From Amia ocellicauda (taxonomy: Eukaryota; Chordata; Actinopteri; Amiiformes; Amiidae): a DNA stretch of 64,000 nucleotides. The translations under genes and the position numbers were made by a program. Below, piece by piece: positions 21,117-31,430 of this stretch (position 1 is its first letter; every line of letters begins with the position of its first letter). Below the pieces are notes generated by a model. That model was not told where the DNA came from. It did not search any database and saw only the letters and a list, made by a program, of their open reading frames with translations. The stretch is taken from NCBI RefSeq assembly GCF_036373705.1, contig NC_089863.1:22008619-22072618 (forward strand). The letters are read 5' to 3'.

Positions 21117-21187
21117 TGCGCCAGCCGGGAATCGAACCCGAGTCACAAGAATGGGAATCTTGTATGATACCACTACACCACTGGCGC
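21117..21187 (-). tRNA. tRNA-Gly(CCC)
   Basis: 71 nt with GCGCCAG/CTGGCGC acceptor fully paired, anticodon stem CAAGA/TCTTG with loop TTCCCAT, and T-arm CTCGGGTTCGATTCCCGG. It lacks a strong T4 within 20 nt on the minus strand; the first TTTT comes about 55 nt downstream. Likely functional. Confidence 0.92.
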
Positions 21188-21593
21188 TGCTGGGGAAGCT
21201 CTGGCTTGTGTCCTTGAAGCAAATGCATAGAAAGCGTCCCATGGGGCAAGATGATGTCTTAATGATTATCCTTATTAGTCTGTTGTCGATCTGCTTAATA
21301 CGTACCTAGCCAATCACTACATCACAGGTGCAGAGACAATCAGTATGAAGGCGAACACGATTTCGTTAACGTGTGCCCATTTACAAGTTCAATGAATGTA
21401 TACATAAATAAAGCAGATCTGGGTTTTCCTCTGAAACATTAAGGACTGGTTTCATAAATGCGTCCATAAGTCCATAAACGCCACGAGTGCAACGTGCAAC
21501 TCTATTGTAGCTGCTGTTACTGTACGATTCATCGTGATACGTGTGTGTTTTATTTCAGCTGTAACTCGCCCTGGTTAAGCACGTCTACGGTGT

Positions 21594-22298
21594 AATTTAA
21601 AAATATTACAGAAATTGTCGTTTGCAGTTACAAATCTGTAGTAAGAGTAATACGTTAAGGGAGTCATGTTCAGCAATTTAAAATACAAATCTACTAGCAC
21701 ATATCTTGATAAAGATTACAATAATAACAATAATAATAATACATAGCAAATATTTATTTTAGTGTTGCACATGGAAAGTTTTCTTACAGTAACTTCTGAA
21801 TATAATGTTGTCTATACCCTTTTAGCTATTCGTAATATCTCTTAACAGAAACTTGTATATTTTTAGCTGTCTCCAATCATCTAAAGCATACAGAATAAGA
21901 CAGCCACAAAAGTCCTTTCCACACCAGGCTCTATCGCTCGTAGTGTTGCTTTCTGTCACTGTCTTTAAAACGAGACACAAACCAAACCCACAATCGCTCC
22001 GCTCCTCCCACATCAGGGCGTGGACTTCCGACACTGGACTGGTTTTCCTGTGGCGCTTTATTAGAACAGCAAGAGATAACAGTATGTTTCTGTCTTTATT
22101 CGACCGCATGTGTGGGTGTAACTTTGTAATTGTTTAATGAGGTCCCGCAAAGTTTGGGGTGAAATGCAAAGTAATCTAATAGTAAAGTAACGAATTACTT
22201 TGCCCAGAGAGTAATAAGTAAAGTATCTTGTTACTGTTTATATGAGTAAAGAATACAACGTAATACATTTCTTTTTGTGAGTAACGACACCATCACTG
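21594..22298. mobile_element. hAT-like element, left end missing
   Basis: Matches the right three quarters of the complete element at 7921 and ends CATCACTG followed by CTCTTTTC, the same right flank as there. The left terminal repeat has been replaced by unrelated unit sequence. Confidence 0.75.
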
Positions 22299-22374
22299 CT
22301 CTTTTCTATCTCGTTTTGCATGTATGTTTGTTGTTGACAGAGATACAAAGTTTGAGAGAAGACAGGCTGGCATC

Positions 22375-22446
22375 GGGGATGTAGCTCAGTGGTAGAGCGC
22401 ATGCTTTGCATGTATGAGGTCCCGAGTTCAGTCCTCGGCATCTCCA
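22375..22446 (+). tRNA. tRNA-Ala(UGC)
   Basis: 72 nt GGGGATG...CATCTCC acceptor, A box TAGCTCAGTGG, anticodon loop TTTGCAT, T-arm CCGAGTTCAGTCCTCGG (B box GTTCAGTCC, one base off the usual GTTCGATCC). A TTTT terminator is at 22454. It is the only plus-strand tRNA of the unit. Confidence 0.92.
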
Positions 22447-22651
22447 GACTGTCTTTTAATGGAGCCCGTGCACTATGTCATTGGATGCACATAGCAAGTA
22501 CCGAACAAATCGGGAGCCCGTGATTCATCAGTCACACTAGCATGGGCCTTTTCGGCACTCTCTCCCAGCATTCGTCCGAGAAACATCTTGTGTGTATGTA
22601 TTCATTGTGAGAAGTGAAACAATGGGCCAGATTGCAAGCTGGTTCTGTATA

Positions 22652-23114
22652 CACTCACCTAAAGGATTATTAGGAACACCATACTAATACTGTGTTTGAC
22701 CCCCTTTCACCTTCAGAACTGCCTTAATTCTACATGGCATTGATTCAACAAGGTGCTGAAAGCATTCTTTAGAAATGTTGGCCCATATTGATAGGATAGC
22801 ATCTTGCAGTTGATGGAGATTTGTGTGATGCACATCCAGGGCACGAAGCTCCCGTTCCACCACATCCCAAAGATGCTCTATTGGGTTGAGATCTGGTGAC
22901 TGTGGGGTCCAGTTTAGTACAGTGAACTCATTGTCATGTTCAAGAAACCAATTTGAAATGATTCGACCTTTGTGACATGGTGCATTATCCTGCTGGAAGT
23001 AGCCATCAGAGGATGGGTACATGGTGGTCATAAAGGGATGGACATGGTCAGAAACAATGCTCAGGTAGGACGTGGCATTTAAACGAGGCCCAATTGGCAC
23101 TAAGGGGCCTAAAG
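22652..23114 (-). mobile_element. Tc1/mariner transposon, 3' half
   Basis: Starts after a TA dinucleotide with the terminal repeat CACTCACCTAAAGGATTATT. It encodes the last 138 codons of the transposase (22684-23100), including the second catalytic Asp in QQDNAPCH and the Glu of NPIEHLW (DD34E spacing). It stops after GGGGCCTAAAG, where CR1 ORF1 sequence begins. The N-terminal half is absent in this unit. Confidence 0.9.
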
Positions 23115-25688
23115 AAGGAGGTAGTTATAGTAGGAGACTCAATTCTTAGAGGTGTAGATCACACAGTGTGTTCTAGTGACATGGAGGCCCGCATTGGTAT
23201 CTTGCCTGCCTGGTGCTCAGGTTGCAGATCTCCCTAAACTAGTAGACGGGCTACTGGCCAAAGCCGGGGGGAATCCACTGGTCATGGTCAGGGAGACAGG
23301 CAGAGATTAGAAAGTTTAACACGTGGTTGAAAGCTTGGTGTAGGGAAGAGGGGTTTAGGTTTATGGAGCATTGGTCTTTCTTCTGGGATAGATGGGACCT
23401 GTACAAACCGGACGGTCTACATCTAAACAGAAGGGGGGCTAATGCATTGGAAGAGCGTATGTGCAGTGAAATTGAGAATCATTAAACTAGGAACCAGGGG
23501 GGCAGGGAGCTTTGACAATGGGAGATGTTCCACTAAGGAAAGGAAACCAAGGGAAACTGCCAGTAGGAAAGTCCTGAAATGTTTGTACCTCAATGCCAGG
23601 AGTATAAGGAACAAGATGTTAGACTTGGAAGCAACAGTGCTGGTGTGTGACTATGATGTTGTAGGAGTGACAGAAACATGGCTTACAGAAAATGATGGGG
23701 ATGAATACAAGTTGGAAGGATACACACAGTTTAGGAGAGACAGGCAAAATCGATGAGGGGGTGGGGTAGCATTATATGTGAAAAATGACATTGAGGCAGA
23801 AGAACTTGTATTAGATCCCAGTAACGGAACAGAATCTTTGTGGGTGAAACTTTTGAACAAGAGATCTGGAGGATTAGCGGTAGGAGTGTGTTACAGGCCA
23901 CCAAACTCAGATATTCAGAAAGATGCTGCATTGTAAAGTGTAATCAGGACTGCATGTAGCAAGGATGTGGCTGTTATAATGGGGGATTTCAATTTCCCAA
24001 ACTTAGACTGGGAAAGCCCAGTGGGGACTACAGAAGCAGAAATGGAAATGGTTGAGATGGTAAATGACTGCTTTCTATCTCAATTTGTCAGGGAACCAAC
24101 CAGAGAGAGCGCATGTATTGACTTGATCTTTTCAAATGACCAAGATAGAGTCAGGGGGACAGTAGTTAGAGAACCAATGGCAAATTGTGATCACAATATG
24201 GTTGTCTTTGAGGCATTCTTTCAAAAAACAAGGTCCAAGTCTAAAACAATGGTCTACAATTTTAGAAAAGCAAACCTTGAAGGTATGAGACGGCACTTAG
24301 AAGAGGTAGACTGGAGCACACTGGATACAGAGTTAGTTGAAAATGCATGGGTATATTTTAAGAATATACTACTCGAGGCTCAGGAGCAATTTGTACCAAA
24401 ACTTAGCAAATTGAGGATCAAAAAACATTGGCCAAAATGGTATATTAGAGGTATGCAAAAAATATAAAGAGGAAGACAATGTTGTATAGTGCATACAAAA
24501 GGGATGGTGACGAAACAAAATACATAGAATATGTTGAGCTGCAAAGAGATCTTAAGAAAGGGATCAGGAAAGCAGAGAGGGAATTAGAAAGAGACATAGC
24601 TCTTGGAGCTCAAACCAATGCAAAGAGCTTTTTTCAATATCACAACAGCAAGCGGTTAATAAAGGAGGAGGTGAAACAGATAAAGGGCAAAAACGGAGGT
24701 ATCTTGGAAATTGAACAAGATGTGGCAAATATTCTAAATGAGTATTTCACAGAGGTTTTTACAAAAGAAAAAACAGATGACATGTCACAGGTTGACAATC
24801 AGTCCAGTCAAACCCTAAGAGAGATCAGGATCAATGAGGAGGAGGTACTAAAGGGACTAGCAGAATTAAAAACAAACAAATCACCTGGGCCAGATGGGAT
24901 AATTCCAACAGTACTTCAAGAAAAAAGGTGGCTCAGCAGATACAATCTTGGCAGCACAGGCTATTCAGAGGAACTTAGATAATATTCAGTTGTGGGCTGA
25001 AACCTGGCAAATGAAATTCAATGTGGACAAGTGCAAGGTAATACATGCAGGTAACAAAAATGTCCACTATAATTACACTATGGGAGGTACAGATCTACAT
25101 GAAGTAACGCATGAGAAAGACCTAGGAGTCTATGTGGACTCCTCACTTTCTCCATCCAAGCAATGTGGGGAAGCAATAAAGAAGGCAAACAGAATGCTAG
25201 GGTATATTGTCAAAAGTGTAGAATTTAAAACAAGGGCAGTAATGTTAAGACTGTACAATGCGCTAGTTAGACCTCATCTGGAATACTGTGTACAGTTCTG
25301 GGCACCACACTTCAAAAAGGATATTGCTGCCTTAGAGGCAGTTCAGAGGAGAGCAACCAGACTTATTCCAGGTCTTCAAGGGAAAGTCCTACTCGGAGAG
25401 ACTGAGGGAACTGAACCTTTTCACCCTGGAACAGAGGAGACTACCCGGGGACACAAATGGAAATTGGGCTTCAAGGCATTCAAAACGGAAAACAGGAGAC
25501 ACTTCTTTACACAGAGAGTAGTCACAATCTGGAATAAACTACCCAGCGATGTGGTAGAATCTGAAAGTTTGGGAACATTTAAAAATGGTCTGGAAAGGAT
25601 CCTTGGATCACTTCGATATTAATGAACACCAAACGAGCACGATGGGTCGAATGGTCCCCTCTCTTTTGTTAACTCTCTTATGTTCTTA
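23114..25688 (+). mobile_element. CR1-clade LINE, copy C
   Basis: 5'-truncated inside ORF1, just before the GDS motif, at the Tc1 junction. The endonuclease runs in pieces (23442-23756 with LNARSIRNKM and VTETWL; 23967-24467 with MGDFN), split by TGA in GRGG (about 23754) and TAA in ALYSV (about 23935). The linker frame is 24479-24982; the RT core is missing at about 24922; the C-terminal RT part is 24948-25622. Confidence 0.88.
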
Positions 25689-25756
25689 AAAGTGTCTGAA
25701 GCAGCATGAAAGAGCACACTAGGCAGCTGAGAACAGACAGAGAAGGGAGTGTATAT

Positions 25757-25828
25757 TGCATTGGCCGGGAATCAAACCCGGGTCAACTGCTTGGAAGGCA
25801 GCTATGCTAACCACTATACCACCAACGC
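25757..25828 (-). tRNA. tRNA-Gly(UCC)
   Basis: Clean acceptor and anticodon stems, loop CTTCCAA, T-arm CCCGGGTTTGATTCCCGG. Likely functional apart from the T-loop C-to-T change shared by most copies. Confidence 0.87.
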
Positions 25829-26054
25829 TTAGAAACTGCTTCCCAACAATATCTCACTGTGGTCGAACATGATTCCAGGATTGCAAAGTGGCAGGCAATT
25901 TGTTTTCCAAATTGCAATCGGTGAACATTTGGGAAGCCCTGCGTTATCTGCAGTTTCCTGTTCCTGAGTGCGGAAGGAAAATGTCCATTAGCATCTTTCC
26001 AGATTGCACTTTATTCAGACCTTTCCGAAATGAAACAAAACCAAAGTTGAAACA

Positions 26055-26126
26055 TAGCAGAGGATGGTTTCGATCCATCGACCTCTGGGTTATGGGCCCA
26101 GCACGCTTCCGCTGCGCCACTCTGCT
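26055..26126 (-). tRNA. tRNA-iMet(CAU)
   Basis: Same sequence as the copy at 20243; terminator TTTT is retained downstream. Confidence 0.95.
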
Positions 26127-26400
26127 CCTTGGCCACTCAGCCACCTGTTAACTTCACAGCCACTCCTATATTGCATATTGCAAGCAATACAAGTTTGCAA
26201 AGACCTGCGTTATTTCCAATTTCCTGTTCAAGACTGCACACCGAGCTTCTCCATGCGCTGGAGCAGCGTTACTAGTTTCAGTGCCTTTACATTTCACCCT
26301 GTATGTGCTGTGGGAAGCATCATGTCAATTGTGTTGTACTAAGCGGATCGGGGCTCAGTCTGAGCTCAGATCCGAGCTTAAAAATGACCGTGCTTCTGAG

Positions 26401-26468
26401 CAGCTGGGACTCAAAGCCACACTCCCTGGCTTAGGAACCCAGTGTCTGATCCACTAGGACACGGGGGC
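26401..26468 (-). pseudogene. tRNA-Arg(CCU)-like pseudogene
   Basis: Acceptor-truncated form, as in unit 1. Confidence 0.7.
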
Positions 26469-26929
26469 TCAGCCAGACAGTATCGGAAAATGGAAATAAA
26501 TAAATTAATTAATAAATAAAAAGATGCGGCGCGTTACACAATAGACACCAGGTAAAGAAGTGAATAGTTACAGGAACTGTCACGTAAGCTCCTCAACTTG
26601 AAACGGGCACTTACGAACTCCTGTGAAATAACACGAGATGGATAACTACCCCTTCTCTGCTGCAACAGAATGTGACTACCTATTGCGCAGATTATTGTGT
26701 CAATTGATTCGAAAAGAGGGCTGGCATTTGTCACCAATGTGCCTCGTTTTATTTCTGAAATATAACTCCCAGAAAATATTGTCTGTGTTTTTGAAATTGA
26801 ATAACCTCAAAAGAAAGAAATGATCCAGTCAATTGCTAAAGAAGAGTCTTGCCGCTGCATTCTGGAATGAAGAAAAGAATGAAATGATAAAGTACAATCA
26901 AATGAAGAAAGAGAGCGGGCTGTGTCGGA

Positions 26930-27000
26930 TGCGCCAGCCGGGAATCGAACCCGAGTCACAAGAATGGGAATCTTGTATGATACCACTACACCACTGGCGC
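26930..27000 (-). tRNA. tRNA-Gly(CCC)
   Basis: Same 71-nt body as in unit 1, all stems paired. The 3' flank has small changes. Confidence 0.92.
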
Positions 27001-27406
27001 TGCTGGGGAAGCTCTGGCTTGCGTCCTTGAAGCAAATTCATAGAAAGCGTCCCATGGGGCAAGATGATGTCTTAATGATTATCCTTATTAGTCTGTTGTC
27101 GATCTGCTTAATACGTACCTAGCCAATCACATCATCACAGGTGCAGAGACAATCAGTATGAAGGCGAACACGATTTCGTTAACGTGTGCCCATTTACAAG
27201 TTCAATGAATGTATACATAAATAAAGCAGATCTGGGTTTTCCTCTGAAACATTAAGGACTGGTTTCATAAATGCGTCCATAAGTCCATAAACGCCACGAG
27301 TGCAACGTGCAACTCTATTGTAGCTGCTGTTACTGTACGATTCATCGTGATACGTGTGTGTTTTATTTCAGCTGTAACTCGCCCTGGTTAAGCACGTCTA
27401 CGGTGT

Positions 27407-28034
27407 AATTTAAAAATATTACAGAAATTGTCATTTGCAGTTACAAATCTGTAGTAAGAGTAATACGTTAAGGGAGTCAAGTTCAGCAATTTAAAATACA
27501 AATCTACTAACACATATCTTGATAAAGATTACAATAATAACAATAATAATAATACATAGCAAATATTTATTTTAGTGTTGCACATGGAAAGTTTTCTTAC
27601 AGTAACTTCTGAATATAATGTTGTCTATACCCTTTTAGCTATTCGTAATATCTCTTAACAGAAACTTGTATATTTTTAGCTGTCTCCAATCATCTAAAGC
27701 ATACAGAATAAGACAGCCACAAAAGTCCTTTCCACACCAGGCTCTATCGCTCGTAGTGTTGCTTTCTGTCACTGTCTTTAAAACGAGACACAAACCAAAC
27801 CCACAATCGCTCCGCTCCTCCCACATCAGGGCGTGGACTTCCGACACTGGCCTGGTTTTCCTGTGGCGCTTTATTAGAACAGCAAGAGATAACACTATGT
27901 TTCTGTCTTTATTCGACCGCATGTGTGGGTGTAACTTTGTAATTGTTTAATGAGGTCCCGCAACGTTTGGGGTGAAATGCAAAGTAATCTAATAGTAAAG
28001 TAACTAATTACTTTGCCCAGAGAGTAATAAGTAA
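27407..28034. mobile_element. hAT-like element, both ends missing
   Basis: Runs into the palindrome instead of reaching the right terminal repeat. Confidence 0.7.
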
Positions 28035-28117
28035 AGTATCTTGTTACTGTTTATATGAGTAAAGAATACAATGTAATACATTGTATTCTTTACTCATATA
28101 AACAGTAACAAGATACT
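28035..28117. repeat. perfect inverted repeat, 41-bp arms, 1-nt spacer
   Basis: The left arm (28035-28075) is hAT subterminal sequence. The right arm (28077-28117) is its exact reverse complement and joins directly to the Tc1 fragment. As RNA or single-stranded DNA it would form a long hairpin. The same structure recurs in unit 6. Confidence 0.95.
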
Positions 28118-28997
28118 GGAAGTTTAGCCATCAGAGGATGGGTACATGGTGGTCATAAAGGGATGGACATGGTCAGAAACAATGCTCAGGTAGGACGTGG
28201 CATTTAAACGAGGCCCAATTGGCACTAAGGGGCCTAAAGTGTGCCAAGAAAACATCCCCCACGCCATTACGCCACCACCACCAGCCTGCACAGTGGTAAC
28301 AAGGCATGATGGATCCATGTTCTCATTCTGTTTACGCCAAATTCTGACTCTACCATCTGAATGTCTCAACAGAAATCGAGACTCATCAGACCAGGCAACA
28401 TTTTTCCAGTCTTCAACTGTCCAATTTTGGTGAGCTTGTGCAAATTGTTGCCTCTTTTTCCTATTTGTAGTGGAGATGAGTGGTACCCGGTGGGGTCTTC
28501 TGCTGTTGTAGCCCATCCGTCTCAAGGTTGTACGTGTTGTGGCTTCACAAATGCTTTGCTGCATACCTCGGTTGTAACGAGTGGTTATTTCAGTCAAAGT
28601 TGCTCTTCTATCAGCTTGAATCAGTCGGCCCATTCTCCTCTGACCTCTAGCATCAAGAAGGCATTTTCGCCCACAGGACTGCCGCATACTGGATGTTTTT
28701 CCCTTTTCACACCATTCTTTGTAAACCCTAGAAATGGTTGTGCGTGAAAATCCCAGTAACTGAGCAGATTGTGAAATACTCAGACCGGCCCGTCTGGCAC
28801 CAACAACCATGCCACGCTCAAAATTGCTTAAATCACCTTTCTTTCCCATTCAGACATTCAGTTTGGAGTTCAGGAGATTGTCTTGACCAGGACCACACCC
28901 CTAAATGCATTGAAGCAACTGCCATGTGATTGGTTGGTTAGATAATTGCATTAATGAGAAATTGAACAGGTGTTCCTAATAATCCTTTAGGTGAGTG
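28118..28997 (-). mobile_element. Tc1/mariner transposon, 5' half
   Basis: Ends at the right with the inverted terminal repeat GGTGTTCCTAATAATCCTTT...GTGAGTG followed by TA. It carries 241 codons (28124-28849): start MGKKGDLSNFERG, paired helix-turn-helix DNA-binding domains ([20 protein letters not shown]), a GRK-like linker and the first catalytic Asp in AWSDESRF. It stops before the second Asp. It overlaps the 3' half found in type I units by about 110 bp. Confidence 0.9.
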
Positions 28998-29570
<573 letters not shown>

Positions 29571-29618
29571 CAATAATAATTTAAAGAGGAGCGTTTCACC
29601 ACCCGCCTTGAAAGCAGT

Positions 29619-29690
29619 GAGCTCTTGTGGCAAGGGTAGCACGTCTGACTCTAGATCACAAGGGTGCGTGTTCAAATGACGTCGGGGTCA
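29619..29690 (+). pseudogene. tRNA-Trp-derived sequence with CUA (amber) anticodon
   Basis: 72 nt aligning with vertebrate tRNA-Trp (GCGTCTGACTC, GTGTTCAAAT, CGTCGGGGTCA). The anticodon (29651-29653) is CUA instead of CCA, complementary to UAG. Two acceptor mismatches, one in the anticodon stem and one in the T-stem argue for a pseudogene, but a TTTT terminator follows (about 29694) and the A/B boxes are partly kept. Confidence 0.78.
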
Positions 29691-29795
29691 GTGTTTTGTA
29701 CACCAGCAGTAACCAGTAACACTAAGGTTGCATGAGTAATTGCACAGCTGACAGTGTAAAGTGCTTACCACCTTGTCGTTGATCTTGCAAAAAGG

Positions 29796-31002
29796 TAAAC
29801 AGAAGTATTTTCAAGTTGCCACAGAGAGAGACCGGAGAGTACAGGTGAGAGGTAGCCATCTTGTTGTTTGACTAGTTTCAGAATAGTCTTAGCATTGCTC
29901 ATTTTGTTTTAAGTTTGCCTTAAATTGACGTTAGCATTGTCTGTAGTTTGCCTAAATTGAAGCCAATTCAGTTCAGCTGCTGAGGTGGTGAAAGTAAACA
30001 GGTTGTAGAATCTGTTGATCTGTAGAATCTTGATCTGTCTAGGACTAGCAGGAATTCTGTTGCAGGAGGAGCCAGGTGGGGCCAATTAGGTGTGAATTAG
30101 GGGTAAAACCTAGGAGAGTTGAGACCTTAGGGCAGGACAGCGTAGAGATCTGCTGGGTTACAGTAGGTCGTAACCGCAGAAAAGGGCGTGCACACCCCGT
30201 AGAGACACCCCAAGAGCTTGAATTGCCCAACAGGTTCCAACTGCTGGACACTGAGTTGGACAGTGACAGCTCAGAGGGTGATGGGGGGCAGTTGAGCACC
30301 AGAGCACCATGGTGCCCAATCCCCCCCCAGACGAAGGAGGTAGTTATAGTAGGAGACTCAATTCTTAGAGGTGTAGATCACACAGTGTGTTCTAGTGACA
30401 TGGAGACCCGCATTGGTATCTTGCCTGCCTGGTGCTCAGGTTGCAGATCTCCCTAAACTAGTAGACGGGCTACTGGCCAAAGCCGGGGGGAATCCACTGG
30501 TCATGGTCAGGGAGACAGGCAGAGATTAGAAAGTTTAACACGTGGTTGAAAGCTTGGTGTAGGGAAGAGGGGTTTAGGTTTATGGAGCATTGGTCTTTCA
30601 TCTGGGATAGATGGGACCTGTACAAACCGGACGGTCTACATCTAAACAGAAGGGGGGCTAATGCATTGGAAGAGCGTATGTGCAGTGAAATTGAGAATCA
30701 TTAAACTAGGAACCAGGGGGGCAGGGAGCTTTGACAATGGGAGATGTTCCACTAAGGAAAGGAAACCAAGGGAAACTGCCAGTAGGAAAGTCCTGAAAAC
30801 GGAAAACAGGAGACACTTCTTTACACAGAGAGTAGTCACAATCTGGAATAAACTACCCAGCGATGTGGTAGAATCTGAAAGTTTGGGAACATTTAAAAAT
30901 GGTCTGGAAAGGATCCTTGGATCACTTCGATATTAATGAACACCAAACGAGCACGATGGGTCGAATGGTCCCCTCTCTTTTGTTAACTCTCTTATGTTCT
31001 TA
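29796..31002 (+). mobile_element. CR1-clade LINE, copy D (ORF1 fused to the 3' end)
   Basis: Keeps the 5' UTR and ORF1 (open 30076-30456, through VVIVGDSILRG). At about 30798 it jumps from the start of ORF2 to the last 60 codons of RT, removing the endonuclease and RT. The open frame 30661-30936 across this joint is a chance fusion. Confidence 0.88.
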
Positions 31003-31070
31003 AAAGTGTCTGAAGCAGCATGAAAGAGCACACTAGGCAGCTGAGAACAGACAGAAAGGGGAGTGTATAT

Positions 31071-31142
31071 TGCGTTGGCCGGGAATCAAACCCGGGTCAA
31101 CTGCTTGGAAGGCAGCTATGCTAACCACTATACCACCAACGC
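31071..31142 (-). tRNA. tRNA-Gly(UCC), fully paired acceptor
   Basis: The acceptor is GCGTTGG/CCAACGC, restoring the G-C pair that is a wobble in other copies. Otherwise as at 25757. Confidence 0.9.
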
Positions 31143-31368
31143 TTAGAAACTGCTTCCCAACAATATCTCACTGTGGTCGAACATGATTCCAGGATTGCAA
31201 AGTGGCAGGCAATTCGTTTTCCAAATTGCAATCGGTGAACATTTGGGAAGCCCTGCGTTATCTGCAGTTTCCTGTTCCTGAGTGCGGAAGGAAAATGTCC
31301 ATTAGCATCTTTCCAGATTGCACTTTATTCAGACCTTTCCGAAATGAAACAAAACCAAAGTTGAAACA

Positions 31369-31422
31369 TAGCAGAGGATGGTTTCGATCCATCGACCTCT
31401 GGGTTATGGGCCCAGCACGCTT
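31369..31422 (-). pseudogene. tRNA-iMet, 5' part lost
   Basis: Contains the T-arm, anticodon arm with CAT and part of the D-arm, then ends at CGTGC/AAGC where the LINE joint lies. Not transcribable as a tRNA because the A box is missing. Confidence 0.88.
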
Positions 31423-31430
31423 GCAACACG

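Larger units (their letters stand above)
20076..25887. repeat. array unit 1, type I (5812 bp)
   Basis: The gene order is iMet, Arg-like, Gly-CCC, hAT remnant, Ala, Tc1 3' half, LINE copy C, Gly-UCC. Its length equals unit 4 exactly, with only scattered substitutions between them. The spans 20657-21116 and 21188-21593 hold no gene I can recognise. Confidence 0.92.

Noticed and set aside
28197-28747. Plus-strand frames of 78 and 128 codons
   Set aside because: Antisense shadows of the Tc1 transposase.
30661-30936. 91-codon frame joining ORF1 tail to RT C-terminus in LINE copies D and H
   Set aside because: Chance fusion over a deletion joint; no start context or conserved function.
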